Source: Bauldia sp965232525 (GTDB lineage Bacteria; Pseudomonadota; Alphaproteobacteria; Rhizobiales; Kaistiaceae). From it: DNA of 64,000 bases. Under the pieces are notes generated by a model. That model was not told the origin of the DNA. It saw only the letters and a program-made list of their open reading frames with translations, and did no database searches. Position 1 is the first letter of the stretch, and each line of letters begins with the position of its first letter. The stretch covers positions 2,852,001-2,916,000 of the forward strand of contig NZ_OZ246980.1 in the NCBI RefSeq assembly GCF_965232525.1, given 5' to 3'. The translations under genes and the position numbers were made by a program. Shown piece after piece: positions 28,880-38,278 of the stretch.

Positions 28880-30307
28880 GTGGCAGTGAAAATCGGAACC
28901 AAGGGCAAGGATCGTCTCAAGGGAACGAACAAAGCGGACGTGATCTTTGGGGACCCTTACACCGGCGGCAATACCTTCAGCAATGAGTACGACGTGGACA
29001 AGAAGGGCGGCTTGCTCAAGCAGTCCGCTGCGGATGACATTATCCTGGGACGTGGCCAGGCCGACTGGTTGGCTGGCGACGCCTGGAAAATCTCTTCGGG
29101 TGGCAAGGGCGGGAACGATACCATCAGTGGTGGTGGTGGCGGCGACGATCTGTTCGGCGATGCCTACTACATGAACGGTAACGCCAAGGGCGGCAACGAC
29201 AAACTTGGCGGCGGAAAGGGCCAGGACTTCTTGCTGGGTGACGCTAGTCAGATGTGGGACCAGGCGCGCGGGGGCGACGACGATCTCAAGGGCGGCACCG
29301 AGTCGGACGATCTGCTAGGCGACACCTGGCACCTGAAAGACAAAGCCAGAGGGGGTGACGACAAGCTCAGCGGCGGCGGCAAGACCGACGACATTTGGGG
29401 CGACGCCCTCACAATGAAGAGCAAGACCAAGGGAGGCGACGACAACGCCAACGGCGGGGCGAACGATGACAGTCTCGTCGGTGACGCGAGCTCGATGAAG
29501 GGCGGTGCCAGGGGCGGCGATGACAAATTGGACGGCGGCGCTGACGACGACGAAGTATACGGCGACGCCTTAGCCTTAGTTGATGATAGTCGCGGCGGGA
29601 ACGATATCGTCAAAGGGGGCGACGGCAAGGATGAGGCTTTCGGTGACGCGAGCTCGATGAACGGCAATGCTGTTGGCGGCAATGACAAAGTAAGCGGGGG
29701 AGACGGACCGGACTCGGTGTACGGCGACGCTTTCAACATGAAACAGAATGTCAAAGGCGGCGACGACGATGTTATGGGCGGGGCCGGAAACGACAAGCTT
29801 TCCGGTGACGCGGGCCGGATGAGCGGAAATGCCAAAGGCGGCGATGACAAGATCGATGGCGGTTCCGGAAAGGATCAGGCCTTCGGTGACGCGGAGTTCA
29901 TGGAAGACAACAGCCGTGGTGGGGATGACGAGGTTTTTGGGGGGGCGGGTGACGACAAGCTGTTTGGCGACGCTGAAGAGATGAAGGAACGTACGATCGC
30001 CGGCAACGACAAGATCACCGGTGGTGAAGGCAATGACATCCTTTATGGCGATGCGAAGAAAATCACCAAGAACGTCACGACCGGGGCTGACACGTTTTTC
30101 TTCGCCGAGGGCAGCGGCAATGACACGATCGGCGACTTCGAGGTGGGCAAGGACAAGATCGATCTCACCGGGTATGCCGATATCGAGGCGGGTGACATTG
30201 TGCTGGATGTGTCCGATGGCGACACGTTCGTCGATCTCGGTGGGTCGAACTCGATCCTGTTCAAGGACGTCGAACTAGACAATACGAGCGACTTCATTTT
30301 CGCTTGA
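28880..30307 (+). CDS. RTX-like calcium-binding protein with a 27-residue repeat
   Basis: The 475-residue acidic protein lacks a signal peptide and contains twelve consecutive 27-residue units starting GDA (for example GDASQMWDQARGGDDDLKGG). Each unit is two RTX-type nonapeptides (GGDDKLxGG, xGxDxLx) plus a third nonapeptide of form DAxxMxxxA. The last part has ADTFFFAEGSGNDTIGDFE and LDNTSDFIFA, as in type I secretion C-termini. Such proteins fold with calcium outside the cell. No secretion genes are in the window. Translation appears to start at GTG 28880. Confidence 0.88.
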   Translation: MAVKIGTKGKDRLKGTNKADVIFGDPYTGGNTFSNEYDVDKKGGLLKQSAADDIILGRGQADWLAGDAWKISSGGKGGNDTISGGGGGDDLFGDAYYMNGNAKGGNDKLGGGKGQDFLLGDASQMWDQARGGDDDLKGGTESDDLLGDTWHLKDKARGGDDKLSGGGKTDDIWGDALTMKSKTKGGDDNANGGANDDSLVGDASSMKGGARGGDDKLDGGADDDEVYGDALALVDDSRGGNDIVKGGDGKDEAFGDASSMNGNAVGGNDKVSGGDGPDSVYGDAFNMKQNVKGGDDDVMGGAGNDKLSGDAGRMSGNAKGGDDKIDGGSGKDQAFGDAEFMEDNSRGGDDEVFGGAGDDKLFGDAEEMKERTIAGNDKITGGEGNDILYGDAKKITKNVTTGADTFFFAEGSGNDTIGDFEVGKDKIDLTGYADIEAGDIVLDVSDGDTFVDLGGSNSILFKDVELDNTSDFIFA

Positions 30308-30532
30308 GGGCAGTCGTCCCGGCGTGACCCTGGCGCCGCGCCGGATGGCGGTGCCGGGGCGCGGCGCTGGCGATCGCGCAGTCTTGCTCGACATCAGGGA
30401 CTAGTCGACGACCGGGCCCCCGCTGATGGCTACGCGTTTGGTCGTGGCGTCGGCCTCTCACGTTGCAATCGCCTTGAGCGGGCGCGATAGTGTCGCGGGC
30501 TGCGGGAGCAACCGGACGGGGAGGATTGCGCC

Positions 30533-31468
30533 ATGCCTTATACGTTGTCGAATTGCACGATCCAGCCGGCGGGGGCCGGCCATATGGTGGGCACCGGGTG
30601 GGTGCCGCCGATGGTCGATCCGCGCGATTTCACCGACAGCCACCCGAAGATCGCGCCGATCGTCAAGGAGCTGTCCAAGAACCTCGGCAAGCGGAAGACC
30701 AAGGCGTTGCGCTCGCCGCCACGTTCGGTCGACCTGCGGCCGTGGTGCAGTCCGATCGAAGACCAGCTGAGCATCGGGTCGTGTACGGCCCACGCCGCCG
30801 TAGGCATCGTCGAATACTTCCAGCGCCGCGCGTTCGGCAAGCATTTGGACGGTTCGCGGTTGTTCGTCTACAAGGCGACGCGCAACATCATGGGGGTCAA
30901 CGGCGACACCGGCGCGTGGTTGCGCAACGCGATGGGGGCGCTGGTCACCTGCGGCGTGCCGACCGAGCGGTACTGGCCCTACAACATCAGCGACTTCGAC
31001 ATCGAGCCACCGCCCTTCGTCTACGCGGTCGCCGACAACTTCGAGGCGGTCAAATATTTCAGCCACGATCCGCTGAGCAAGAACGTCGCCAAGGCGAAGG
31101 TGGTCCAGAGTGTCAAGAAGTACCTCGCGCTGGGCATTCCGGCGATGTTCGGGTTCTGGGGTTACGGCTCGTTCGACTATGGCGACCAGCCCGGCCACGT
31201 GCCGCTGCCGACCAAGGCCGAGCACGACAGCGATCCGGAATGGGGCCATGCGGTCGTCGCAGTCGGCTACGATGACAGCCGCAAGATCACCAACACCGTC
31301 AACAACGAGACCACCACCGGCGCGCTGCTTCTTCGTAACTCGTGGGGCTTGTCGTGGGGCGATTCCGGCTACGGCTGGATGCCCTATGATTATGTTCTGA
31401 ACGGTCTGGCGATGGATTTCTGGTCGCTGTTGAAGATGGAGTGGGTCGACGCCGAGCGGTTCTACTGA
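30533..31468 (+). CDS. Papain-family (C1) cysteine peptidase
   Basis: The 311-residue protein has the complete C1 active site: oxyanion Gln and nucleophile in EDQLSIGSCTAHAA, His in WGHAVVAVGYDD and Asn in LLRNSWGLSWGDSGYGWMP. There is no clear signal peptide, and residues 1-60 resemble a short pro-region. GGGGAGG precedes ATG 30533. The substrate is unknown. It lies between the RTX-like gene and ssb. Confidence 0.9.
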   Translation: MPYTLSNCTIQPAGAGHMVGTGWVPPMVDPRDFTDSHPKIAPIVKELSKNLGKRKTKALRSPPRSVDLRPWCSPIEDQLSIGSCTAHAAVGIVEYFQRRAFGKHLDGSRLFVYKATRNIMGVNGDTGAWLRNAMGALVTCGVPTERYWPYNISDFDIEPPPFVYAVADNFEAVKYFSHDPLSKNVAKAKVVQSVKKYLALGIPAMFGFWGYGSFDYGDQPGHVPLPTKAEHDSDPEWGHAVVAVGYDDSRKITNTVNNETTTGALLLRNSWGLSWGDSGYGWMPYDYVLNGLAMDFWSLLKMEWVDAERFY

Positions 31469-31664
31469 ACCGCCGGCGGGCGCCGACCGTCGGACGAAAG
31501 GGGGGGTGACAACGCGGCTGCGATATGAGAACATAAAGTGAACATTCAAAAGGAAACGTTACCCCGGCGAGGCGAAGAAGGCTGTGGACGGCGGGCGGTT
31601 TCAGGGGGCGGCGCGCAAGCGAAACGGCTAGGGTCGGCAAAATTCCAAAAAGCGAGAGGCACCC

Positions 31665-32144
31665 ATGGCGGGCAGCGTCAACAAGGTCATTCTGATCGGC
31701 AATCTCGGCCGCGATCCGGAAGTGCGGCGGCTCAATTCGGGCGCGCCGGTGGTCAATATGCGGATCGCCACGTCCGAATCCTGGCGCGACAAGAACACCG
31801 GCGAGCGGCAGGAACGCACCGAGTGGCACAACGTAGTCATCTTCAACGAGAACCTTGCCAAGCTCGCCGAGCAGTATCTGCGCAAGGGCTCTAAGGTTTA
31901 TGTCGAGGGCCAGCTCCAGACCCGCAAATGGCAGGACCAGAGCGGTCAGGATCGTTATACAACCGAAGTGGTGATCCAGCGCTTCCGTGGCGATCTCACT
32001 TTCCTCGACCGGGCTGGTGACAGTGGTGGTCGCAGTGAGGGCGACTTCGGGCGCGCCGCGCCGATCGAGGGCGGCGGATCGTCAGGCGGAGGCGGCGGGT
32101 CGCGCAGCTACGCCGAGGAACTGGACGACGAGATTCCGTTCTAG
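31665..32144 (+). CDS. ssb: Single-stranded DNA-binding protein
   Basis: The 159-residue protein has an OB-fold (MAGSVNKVILIGNLGRDPE, TEWHNVVIFNENLAKLAEQY, GQLQTRKWQDQSGQDRYTTE), a Gly-rich linker and the conserved acidic tip DDEIPF used to bind repair and replication partners. Length is normal. The last 18 codons are repeated with synonymous changes about 830 bases downstream (32922-32981). In many alphaproteobacteria ssb lies next to uvrA; here accessory genes separate them. Confidence 0.97.
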   Translation: MAGSVNKVILIGNLGRDPEVRRLNSGAPVVNMRIATSESWRDKNTGERQERTEWHNVVIFNENLAKLAEQYLRKGSKVYVEGQLQTRKWQDQSGQDRYTTEVVIQRFRGDLTFLDRAGDSGGRSEGDFGRAAPIEGGGSSGGGGGSRSYAEELDDEIPF

Positions 32145-32305
32145 ACCACCGTCGCCGCCATGTGGGGCGTTGAAGTCTGATACCGCCGATTGATACTCGT
32201 CGGTCGGGGCGTATGGGGCTATTGTCGCTGAACGCCGTGGGATGCAGGTTGGATTTGTTTCGGTAGCATCCAATTCAGTGCTCAGCTTCAAGGAGACTAT
32301 ACACA

Positions 32306-32695
32306 ATGATATCAAAATCGATCGCCGCTCATGCGGTGTATCAACGACGTGCTTGGGCGGCCTTGGTCATGCTCCTAGGCCTGCTGTTGGCGCCGATGCA
32401 TGCATTTGGCGTAGAGAAAAATCTCCCCTGCGACGCGGTTCACAGCTCGTGTGCCGCTCAGCATAAACTAGGCGGCGCGGGAGAGTTAATCGTTCACGCG
32501 TGGTGTACAAATCCCCAGTTTTCAAACGAAGAGCATTCAAAGCTGAGCTGTAACGAAGAAAGTGGGAATCCCAATAAAGTATATTGTGATGCTTCGACAT
32601 ACGGGGATGGTCATTGGGATTGCCACTGCTATAACAAGACCCCGGACATTTATGGCTTCAACTACGAAATTCACTGCGGGAGTCCCGTGAAATAG
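32306..32695 (+). CDS. Small cysteine-rich secreted protein, distant relative of the tandem pair
   Basis: The 129-residue product has a long signal peptide (WAALVMLLGLLLAPMHAFG) and eight cysteines. Cysteine spacing and surrounding residues (QHKLGGAGE, WCTNPQ, CHCYNK, final EIHCGSP) parallel the proteins at 6352-6690 and 6865-7188 (HEDLQGG, YCNNQ, CICSN, final IKC), suggesting remote homology. AAGGAG lies about 10 bases before ATG 32306. It is lower in GC than ssb and sits between the two copies of the ssb 3' end. Function unknown. Confidence 0.7.
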   Translation: MISKSIAAHAVYQRRAWAALVMLLGLLLAPMHAFGVEKNLPCDAVHSSCAAQHKLGGAGELIVHAWCTNPQFSNEEHSKLSCNEESGNPNKVYCDASTYGDGHWDCHCYNKTPDIYGFNYEIHCGSPVK

Positions 32696-32921
32696 GATCG
32701 GCACTTGCCCCAGCGACCGAGGGCTGCCGCCATAAAGATTGCGGCGAAAAAGCTCTGGTGGTGTGTTGATCCGCGCTAGGCCATGCGGCGGACGTTGAGA
32801 CGGCTGAAGAGGAGTCTCGGTCGGTCGGGGCGGACATCGGTTCGACGATCACCGTGTGATCGCCGAACCACAGGCTCGTGACAGCAACGACTTTCATCGA
32901 TCAACCCCAATGGAGCCACAA

Positions 32922-32981
32922 GGCAGTGGTGGCGGGTCGCGCAGCTATGCCGAAGAACTCGACGACGAGATTCCGTTCTAG
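32922..32981 (+). pseudogene. Second, detached copy of the ssb 3' end
   Basis: Twenty codons translate as GSGGGSRSYAEELDDEIPF plus stop, identical at the tip to the true ssb end at 32084-32143. Differences include TAC/TAT, GAG/GAA and CTG/CTC, all synonymous. There is no OB-fold upstream. The stop CTAG is shared with the stop of the convergent gene at 32978. This resembles the footprint of an insertion that targeted the 3' end of ssb and brought its own replacement end. Confidence 0.85.
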
Positions 32982-33454
32982 GCGGGTTTTGGCAGCGCGT
33001 CGGCGCGGACGGCGTCGATGATCGCGGTGATTTCCGGCGCGTAATAGCCGCGCTGCTTCTGAAATTCCGCGGAGCGGAGGTAGTCGGCGTGACGGGCGAG
33101 TTCACCGCGCACGACCGCGCGCCAGTCCTTCGATTGCGTTCCCAGAAGGACTTCGTCGAAGGAATACAGCATGTTCGCAACGAACAGTTCGTACCGGACG
33201 ATATCTGCCCGATTTCCTTGCTGCTTGATTTGATCATAGTCCGGACTGGCGAGGTCTGGCCGTTCGATGGCCTCCCGGAGATATTCGCGAAACAGGCCCA
33301 TCGCTGTTGCCTCCCGCTGGATCGCGCGCTGGCCGCGAATCTGGACGTAGACCATGGAGATCCCGACGAAGGCGAAAATCGCGGCGAACCCGGTGGCGAA
33401 GCCTTCGATAACCGCCGCAAGTTCGACGATGGTCAGCGCCCCGATGTCGGTCAT
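32978..33454 (-). CDS. Membrane-anchored protein of unknown function
   Basis: The 158-residue protein has one N-terminal membrane helix (about residues 8-34, including FATGFAAIFAFVGISMVYV) and a mostly helical, charged soluble domain (REYLREAIERPDLASPDYDQI, LARHADYLRSAEFQKQRGYY). AAGGAGG lies six bases before ATG 33454. Its stop codon overlaps the stop of the ssb 3'-end remnant. I do not recognise a family. Confidence 0.7.
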   Translation of the reverse strand: MTDIGALTIVELAAVIEGFATGFAAIFAFVGISMVYVQIRGQRAIQREATAMGLFREYLREAIERPDLASPDYDQIKQQGNRADIVRYELFVANMLYSFDEVLLGTQSKDWRAVVRGELARHADYLRSAEFQKQRGYYAPEITAIIDAVRADALPKPA

Positions 33455-33574
33455 GGTTCCTCCTTCGCGCGATAGCGGCTGTTCCCGAGGTCCGGTTGCG
33501 GATCAGGTTACAGCAAACTTCAAAGGGTCGCGGCAAAGGTGCCCGGCCGGCGATACCGACCGGGCTGTCTGCGG

Positions 33575-36500
33575 CTAGAGCAGATCTTCGGCGCCGAGCG
33601 CGGTCAGCTGGTCGTAGACCCCGCCGGACGCTGTCAGCACACTGTTCCAATCGGGTGCCGAGAGGTTGGCGGCGGTCAAGTCCTCGGCCTGAACGTCCTC
33701 GACGACATAGACGTGGCCGCCGTTGTTCAGGACTTCGATCAGGAGATCACCGTCGACCTCCGAGATGGCCACCGTGTTGGCCGGCAGCGCACCGAAGTCG
33801 AGGACGTCTTCGCTCGCGGCAAAATCGGCGATGGTTTCGGTCTTGGCCCAGTTCCAGGTGAGGACATGGGTGTCGGTCTCGCCATTTCCGGTGTTCTGGT
33901 TGCCGTCGCCGCCCGAGCCGCCACCACCGGACCCGCCGTCGCTGGAGCCGTCGCCGCCGGTGTTGCCACCGTCGCCGCCGCTATCGCCGGAATCGGAGCC
34001 ATCCCCATCGCCGTCGGTCGGCGTGTCGCTGTCCGGCGCGCCGACGCCGACACGGGTCTGGTGCCCATCGGTGACCTGGCCTGCCGGGCCCTCCGGTGTG
34101 AGCAGGCCCTCCCGCGACACCAGAGTGACGTCATTGGCGGAGAAGCCGAACGGCACCTCGAGATTGTCCTCAATCACCTGGTCGTGGTGGAACGCCACGT
34201 TGCCCGGATTGAGGTCGGCGAGCTCAAGGCCGGTGAAGACGAAGGTCTGGCCCGAAGGATAGGTGCTGATCACCAGGCCCTGGTCAGTGTCCTCCACCGA
34301 CAGCCGCTCGCGGGTGCCGTAGTAGAGGAAGCTGATCATCATCGTCGACGGATCGAAGTCGTCGATCACCGTAGTCGAGCCGTATTCGTGGGAGCGGATG
34401 TAGACGGTGTTGTCATCGCGTGGTCCGACGCCGAGTTCCCACGACATCACCCCGCCGACATCCTGGCGAAAGTGCTCGTTCTGGACGACGCCGAAGGTCT
34501 CGATACCAAGATCGGTGATCGCGACGCCGGTCACGATCTGCATGTCGGTCCACCAGGGATTATCGATGATCAGTTCGCCGGTGGGCGCCTTGGTGATGAT
34601 CATGTTGTGGACCGACGTGTCGCCGAAGTCGATGCGGTCGACGGCGGGATCGAAGCCGACAATGTCGTCGGCGAAATAGTCGGCGCGGTAGATGACCCCA
34701 CCTTCTGGGGTGATCCCCGACACCGGCGCCGGGTTGGAGCCGTCGGCGTCGTAGATGATGGTTTTGCCCTCGGTCCCGACCGGTTCGGCGATGGCTTCGC
34801 CGAGCGCCGCCGCCACTTCGTTGAGGGCCGATTGCTCGGCGATCGAGAAGTTGCCCAAGTCGAGGTCGGCAAGGCCAATGCCGACCAGGGTGACTGTGCT
34901 GATCGGCGCGCCGCCGACCTCGGTGACCGTGAAGGTTGTGTTGCCGTTAGCTTCGGCGACGACCAGGCGGTCGGCGGTGATGCCGCCCTCGATGTGGATC
35001 ATATCCTTCGACGGATCGAAATCGTCGATGGTTGTCGAAGGTGAGGTGAGGGTGACCATGGTCATCACCGGGGAGTCGTCCGAGCCGTCACCGTGATCAC
35101 CATGGTCGTCACCGGTGCTGATCACCGCGAAGAGCTCGGCGCCGAGGGTGGCATCCATGACGGTGAAGTTGGCCGGGGACAGATCGGCGAGGGCGACCCC
35201 GGCGAGGGTGGTCGCCTGATTATTGCCGGGGGCGGCTATGACCACGCCCGCGGTGGTCTCGCTCATTTCGATTTGTCCGCTGTGGAACCAGTCGACAAAG
35301 ATCGTGTCGGCGGTCGGGTCGAACCCATCGATCACCGGGTACTGGCCCCACATCCAGGTGATGACTACGGTGGCGGTTGCCGCGCTGACGTTGGCGGTGC
35401 CGTTGCCGCCACCGGTATCGACGACGCCACCGCCGGCGTTGTCACCGCTTCCATTGTTGTCGCCAGTTCCCCCGTTGTCGGTGCCACCATCGCCCGAGCC
35501 GTCAGCGCCGTCGTTGTCGCCATCGCCCGGCGTATCACCGCCGTCGCCCTGGCCATCGCCGGGCAACCCATCGCCGATCATGGTCATGATCGTCGCGCCC
35601 AGGGCGCCGTCGAGGACAGTGAAGTTGGCGGGCGACAGGTCGGCCAGAGAAACGCCAACGATCGTGATCGTCTGGATCATGCTCGGAATGCCGATGAGCA
35701 CGCCATCATTGGTGTCAGTGATGGTGAGTTCGCCGACTTTGAACCAATCGATGAAGATCGTGTCGGTGGCGGGGTCGAAGTCTTCGACCCGCGGATTGGT
35801 ACCCCAATTCCAGGTCACCACCACGTCGGCGGTTTCGGCGGTGACATTGGCGGTGCCATTGTCGCTGTTACCGCTGCCGCCACCGACGTTGTCGCCGGGC
35901 GATCCGAGGCCTTCGTCGCCGGTCAGGCGATCGTCGAAATAGGCGATCAGTTCGGACACCGCGGGCGCGTCAAAGCCGCCGAACTGGTCGATATATTGAA
36001 CGATCGACGTGCCGAATTCGTCGTTGCTGGGGATATCGTTCAGAAGATAGGTGACGGTGGCCGGGGCGCCGCGCAGATGGGCGCCGGCAAGCAGCCCGGT
36101 GAGCGTCAGGGTCACCGAGACTTCAACGCCGTTCTGGGTGTAAGAGCGGGTCGTGCCGATATAGTCGTCGAGGCTCTTGCCGCCGGCGGCGAGGCCCGCT
36201 TCGATGATCTTGAGGTTGTGGCCGAATGCTTCGCGGATCGCGACGTTCTGAGCGGCCGCGGTCATGAAGTCTTCAAGTGACTCTACGCCATTCTTGCCGG
36301 TCCAGGTTCCGTCCCAGGTGTTCGCGGCGGCACCGTTGCCGTAGTAGAAATCGTCGTCGTAGTAACCAAGGTCGATGAGCAGCGCTTCGCCGAACTGAAA
36401 GCCGACGAACCCGAACGAGTTCATCGATCGATAGGCCATGACCTCCCATTCGGCGTCGCTGAGCTGCGACCAGCTGGTGTATTGCGGAAAGAAGTCCGTG

Positions 36501-36637
36501 ACGGGTCCGCCGGCCCACTGGGTGAGCTGCCAGTCCTGGATAATGCCGGCTTCGTAGCGGGGGCGATCCCAACCGGATTCGAAGGCCAGGAGGCCAGCGA
36601 GAAAATCGTCGAATGTACCATTGAGGGTTTCGGGCAT
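33575..36637 (-). CDS. Large modular secreted protein with repeated WNWG/DFDP domains
   Basis: The 1020-residue acidic protein has no signal peptide. Residues 1-250 form a unique module (FDDFLAGLLAFESGWDRPRY, MAYRSMNSFGFVGFQFGEAL, NTWDGTWTGKNGVESLEDF) that I have seen on other large alphaproteobacterial exoproteins. It is followed by about five repeats with WNWG or similar, DFDPxxDxI and DLSPANFTV, separated by Gly/Asp/Ser linkers (for example GDGGDTPGDGDNDGADG). Linkers and architecture suggest an extracellular polysaccharide-associated protein, probably exported by a type I system. No catalytic motif was identified. Confidence 0.78.
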   Translation of the reverse strand: MPETLNGTFDDFLAGLLAFESGWDRPRYEAGIIQDWQLTQWAGGPVTDFFPQYTSWSQLSDAEWEVMAYRSMNSFGFVGFQFGEALLIDLGYYDDDFYYGNGAAANTWDGTWTGKNGVESLEDFMTAAAQNVAIREAFGHNLKIIEAGLAAGGKSLDDYIGTTRSYTQNGVEVSVTLTLTGLLAGAHLRGAPATVTYLLNDIPSNDEFGTSIVQYIDQFGGFDAPAVSELIAYFDDRLTGDEGLGSPGDNVGGGSGNSDNGTANVTAETADVVVTWNWGTNPRVEDFDPATDTIFIDWFKVGELTITDTNDGVLIGIPSMIQTITIVGVSLADLSPANFTVLDGALGATIMTMIGDGLPGDGQGDGGDTPGDGDNDGADGSGDGGTDNGGTGDNNGSGDNAGGGVVDTGGGNGTANVSAATATVVITWMWGQYPVIDGFDPTADTIFVDWFHSGQIEMSETTAGVVIAAPGNNQATTLAGVALADLSPANFTVMDATLGAELFAVISTGDDHGDHGDGSDDSPVMTMVTLTSPSTTIDDFDPSKDMIHIEGGITADRLVVAEANGNTTFTVTEVGGAPISTVTLVGIGLADLDLGNFSIAEQSALNEVAAALGEAIAEPVGTEGKTIIYDADGSNPAPVSGITPEGGVIYRADYFADDIVGFDPAVDRIDFGDTSVHNMIITKAPTGELIIDNPWWTDMQIVTGVAITDLGIETFGVVQNEHFRQDVGGVMSWELGVGPRDDNTVYIRSHEYGSTTVIDDFDPSTMMISFLYYGTRERLSVEDTDQGLVISTYPSGQTFVFTGLELADLNPGNVAFHHDQVIEDNLEVPFGFSANDVTLVSREGLLTPEGPAGQVTDGHQTRVGVGAPDSDTPTDGDGDGSDSGDSGGDGGNTGGDGSSDGGSGGGGSGGDGNQNTGNGETDTHVLTWNWAKTETIADFAASEDVLDFGALPANTVAISEVDGDLLIEVLNNGGHVYVVEDVQAEDLTAANLSAPDWNSVLTASGGVYDQLTALGAEDLL

Positions 36638-36828
36638 CCGTTAGCTTCCCCTAAGCTTGATCATGACGCCCGGGTCGTGGGCTAGGGGCGCTTTGTGGCT
36701 CGAGCAAGGCCGGGACGACCGCTCGTCATGCCAGTGACGGCGAGCCGCTGGCGTCGTGGCAGTGACGCGTGGACAAGCCCATCGGGGCGGTTAATCTCGG
36801 CGAAGATTGAAGCGAAGGGAGTTGCGGG

Positions 36829-37206
36829 ATGAGGCGGATTGCGATTGCTTCGGCGATGCTCGCCGGGCTGTTGGGATCGATGGCACTCGCCGGCGAGGCG
36901 GACGTGATCGAGGCCGTGGCTACGCCTGAGGCGGGCGGCACCTGGCGGTTCGATGTGACGGTGCGCCATGCCGATGAAGGCTGGGATCATTACGCCGACG
37001 CGTGGGAAGTGCGCCTGCCGGACGGGACGGTGCTCGGCACCCGGACCTTGCTTCATCCGCACGAGAACGAGCAGCCGTTCACCCGAAGCCTGCGCGGCGT
37101 GGCGATCCCGGACGATGCTGAGACGGTCGAGGTCTACGCCCGGGACAGCGTTCATGGCTGGGGTGGGGCCGTGGTGACGGTGATCCTGGAGGCGCCGCCG
37201 TCTTAG
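36829..37206 (+). CDS. Small secreted protein of unknown function
   Basis: The 125-residue product has a signal peptide (IASAMLAGLLGSMALAGE) and a compact beta-rich domain (TWRFDVTVRHADEGWDHYAD, WEVRLPDGTVLGTRTLLHPH, EVYARDSVHGWGGAVVTV). A GAAGGGAG ribosome-binding site precedes ATG 36829. The WDHYADxWEV/HPHENEQPFTR pattern looks conserved but I cannot name the family. It converges with marC. Confidence 0.75.
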   Translation: MRRIAIASAMLAGLLGSMALAGEADVIEAVATPEAGGTWRFDVTVRHADEGWDHYADAWEVRLPDGTVLGTRTLLHPHENEQPFTRSLRGVAIPDDAETVEVYARDSVHGWGGAVVTVILEAPPS

Positions 37207-37222
37207 CCGATGGCCGAGCCGC

Positions 37223-37858
37223 CTAAGATGTTCCGGTGGAGAAAGTCTCGACGAAAGTACGGACGCCGGTTCCCATGAACTGAATAGCCAGCGCGGCGAG
37301 GATGACACCGAGCAGGCGCCCGACAACAATGCGGCCGACGCTGCCAATCAGGTTGTCGATACGGCGAGAGGCTATCAACACCAGGAAGGTCAAAACCATC
37401 AGCGCGGCGATCGCAATGATCAACCCGACGAGCTCCACCCAATCGTCGCGCCGCGAAGTCAACAGGATGGTCGCTGAAATCGCCCCCGGTCCGGCCATCA
37501 TTGGAATGGCGAGGGGAAAGACGGCGACAGTGGTGAGGTCGCTGTCGGTGACGGACGCCGCCGCCTTTTGGCCGCGATCTTCGGAAGCAAAGATCATGTG
37601 AAAGGCGGTGGCGAACAGCAGCAGGCCGCCGGCGACCTCGAAAGCCTCGATCGTGATACCAAAGAAGGCGATGATCCTGTCGCCGGCAACAGCGAAGGCG
37701 ATGAGGATGACGGTGGCGATTAGCACCGAACGGATCGCCACGGCATTGCGCTCTTTGGATATCATACCAGCTGTAACGACGAGGAACAGCGGTACGATGC
37801 TGATCGGGTTCGCCGTGACGAACAGCGTTAGGAAAGAGTGAATGGGCTTTTCGAACAT
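37223..37858 (-). CDS. MarC family inner-membrane protein
   Basis: The 211-residue protein has six membrane helices and MarC hallmarks: FVTANPISIVPLFLVVTAGM at the start and FPLAIPMMAGPGAISATI in the middle. The family (UPF0056) has no firmly proven function despite the historical antibiotic-resistance name. ATG 37858 follows GGAAG. In related genomes marC lies between ssb and gyrA, consistent with its position here. Confidence 0.9.
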   Translation of the reverse strand: MFEKPIHSFLTLFVTANPISIVPLFLVVTAGMISKERNAVAIRSVLIATVILIAFAVAGDRIIAFFGITIEAFEVAGGLLLFATAFHMIFASEDRGQKAAASVTDSDLTTVAVFPLAIPMMAGPGAISATILLTSRRDDWVELVGLIIAIAALMVLTFLVLIASRRIDNLIGSVGRIVVGRLLGVILAALAIQFMGTGVRTFVETFSTGTS

Positions 37859-37969
37859 TGCCCGGCTTCCGGCTCCTCGTTGAAACGAGCCGACCGAAGT
37901 TGGTCGGCGATTCAACGTAACATTTTACCGGAACGCTGGTTAATGAGCGATATTGGTTTGCTGATCGCT

Positions 37970-38071
37970 TTATCGTGCGCGGGTCGCGTGGTCGGCCCAC
38001 AACAGGGCCAAAGAAAAAGCAGCGAACGCGCCAAGGATCAGCGCGACGACCAAGGCGACATCACCCGGCAT
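37970..38071 (-). CDS. 33-residue single-helix membrane protein
   Basis: A very short gene with a good GGGAGG ribosome-binding site six bases before ATG 38071. The product begins MPGDVALVVALILGAFAAFS, continues LALLWADHATRAR and stops at TAA. It is one hydrophobic helix with an acidic start and basic end, typical of small membrane proteins. The rest of the gap between marC and the gene at 38279 shows no other coding sequence. Confidence 0.5.
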   Translation of the reverse strand: MPGDVALVVALILGAFAAFSLALLWADHATRAR

Positions 38072-38278
38072 GGTCGATCCTCCCGTTGTGTTAACGGAAG
38101 AAGTGTGCGCGCGGTGGATCATCGGCCTTGATCGAAATCAAGGTCTTAGGTGACGCCAACCCGGGGCCGGGTCAAACAAGGTCGTTAGCCAAAGTCGCGA
38201 AAAGGCGCACACGCGATAGGCCAATCGCGGCGCGGCGGCTATGATGTGGCTGACTCGATTAACCGGAGTGCCCGTTCC

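Noticed and set aside
30340..30385. GC-rich imperfect inverted repeat after the 27-residue-repeat gene, possible terminator
   Set aside because: The stem is imperfect and there is no T run, so it is not supported as a rho-independent terminator.
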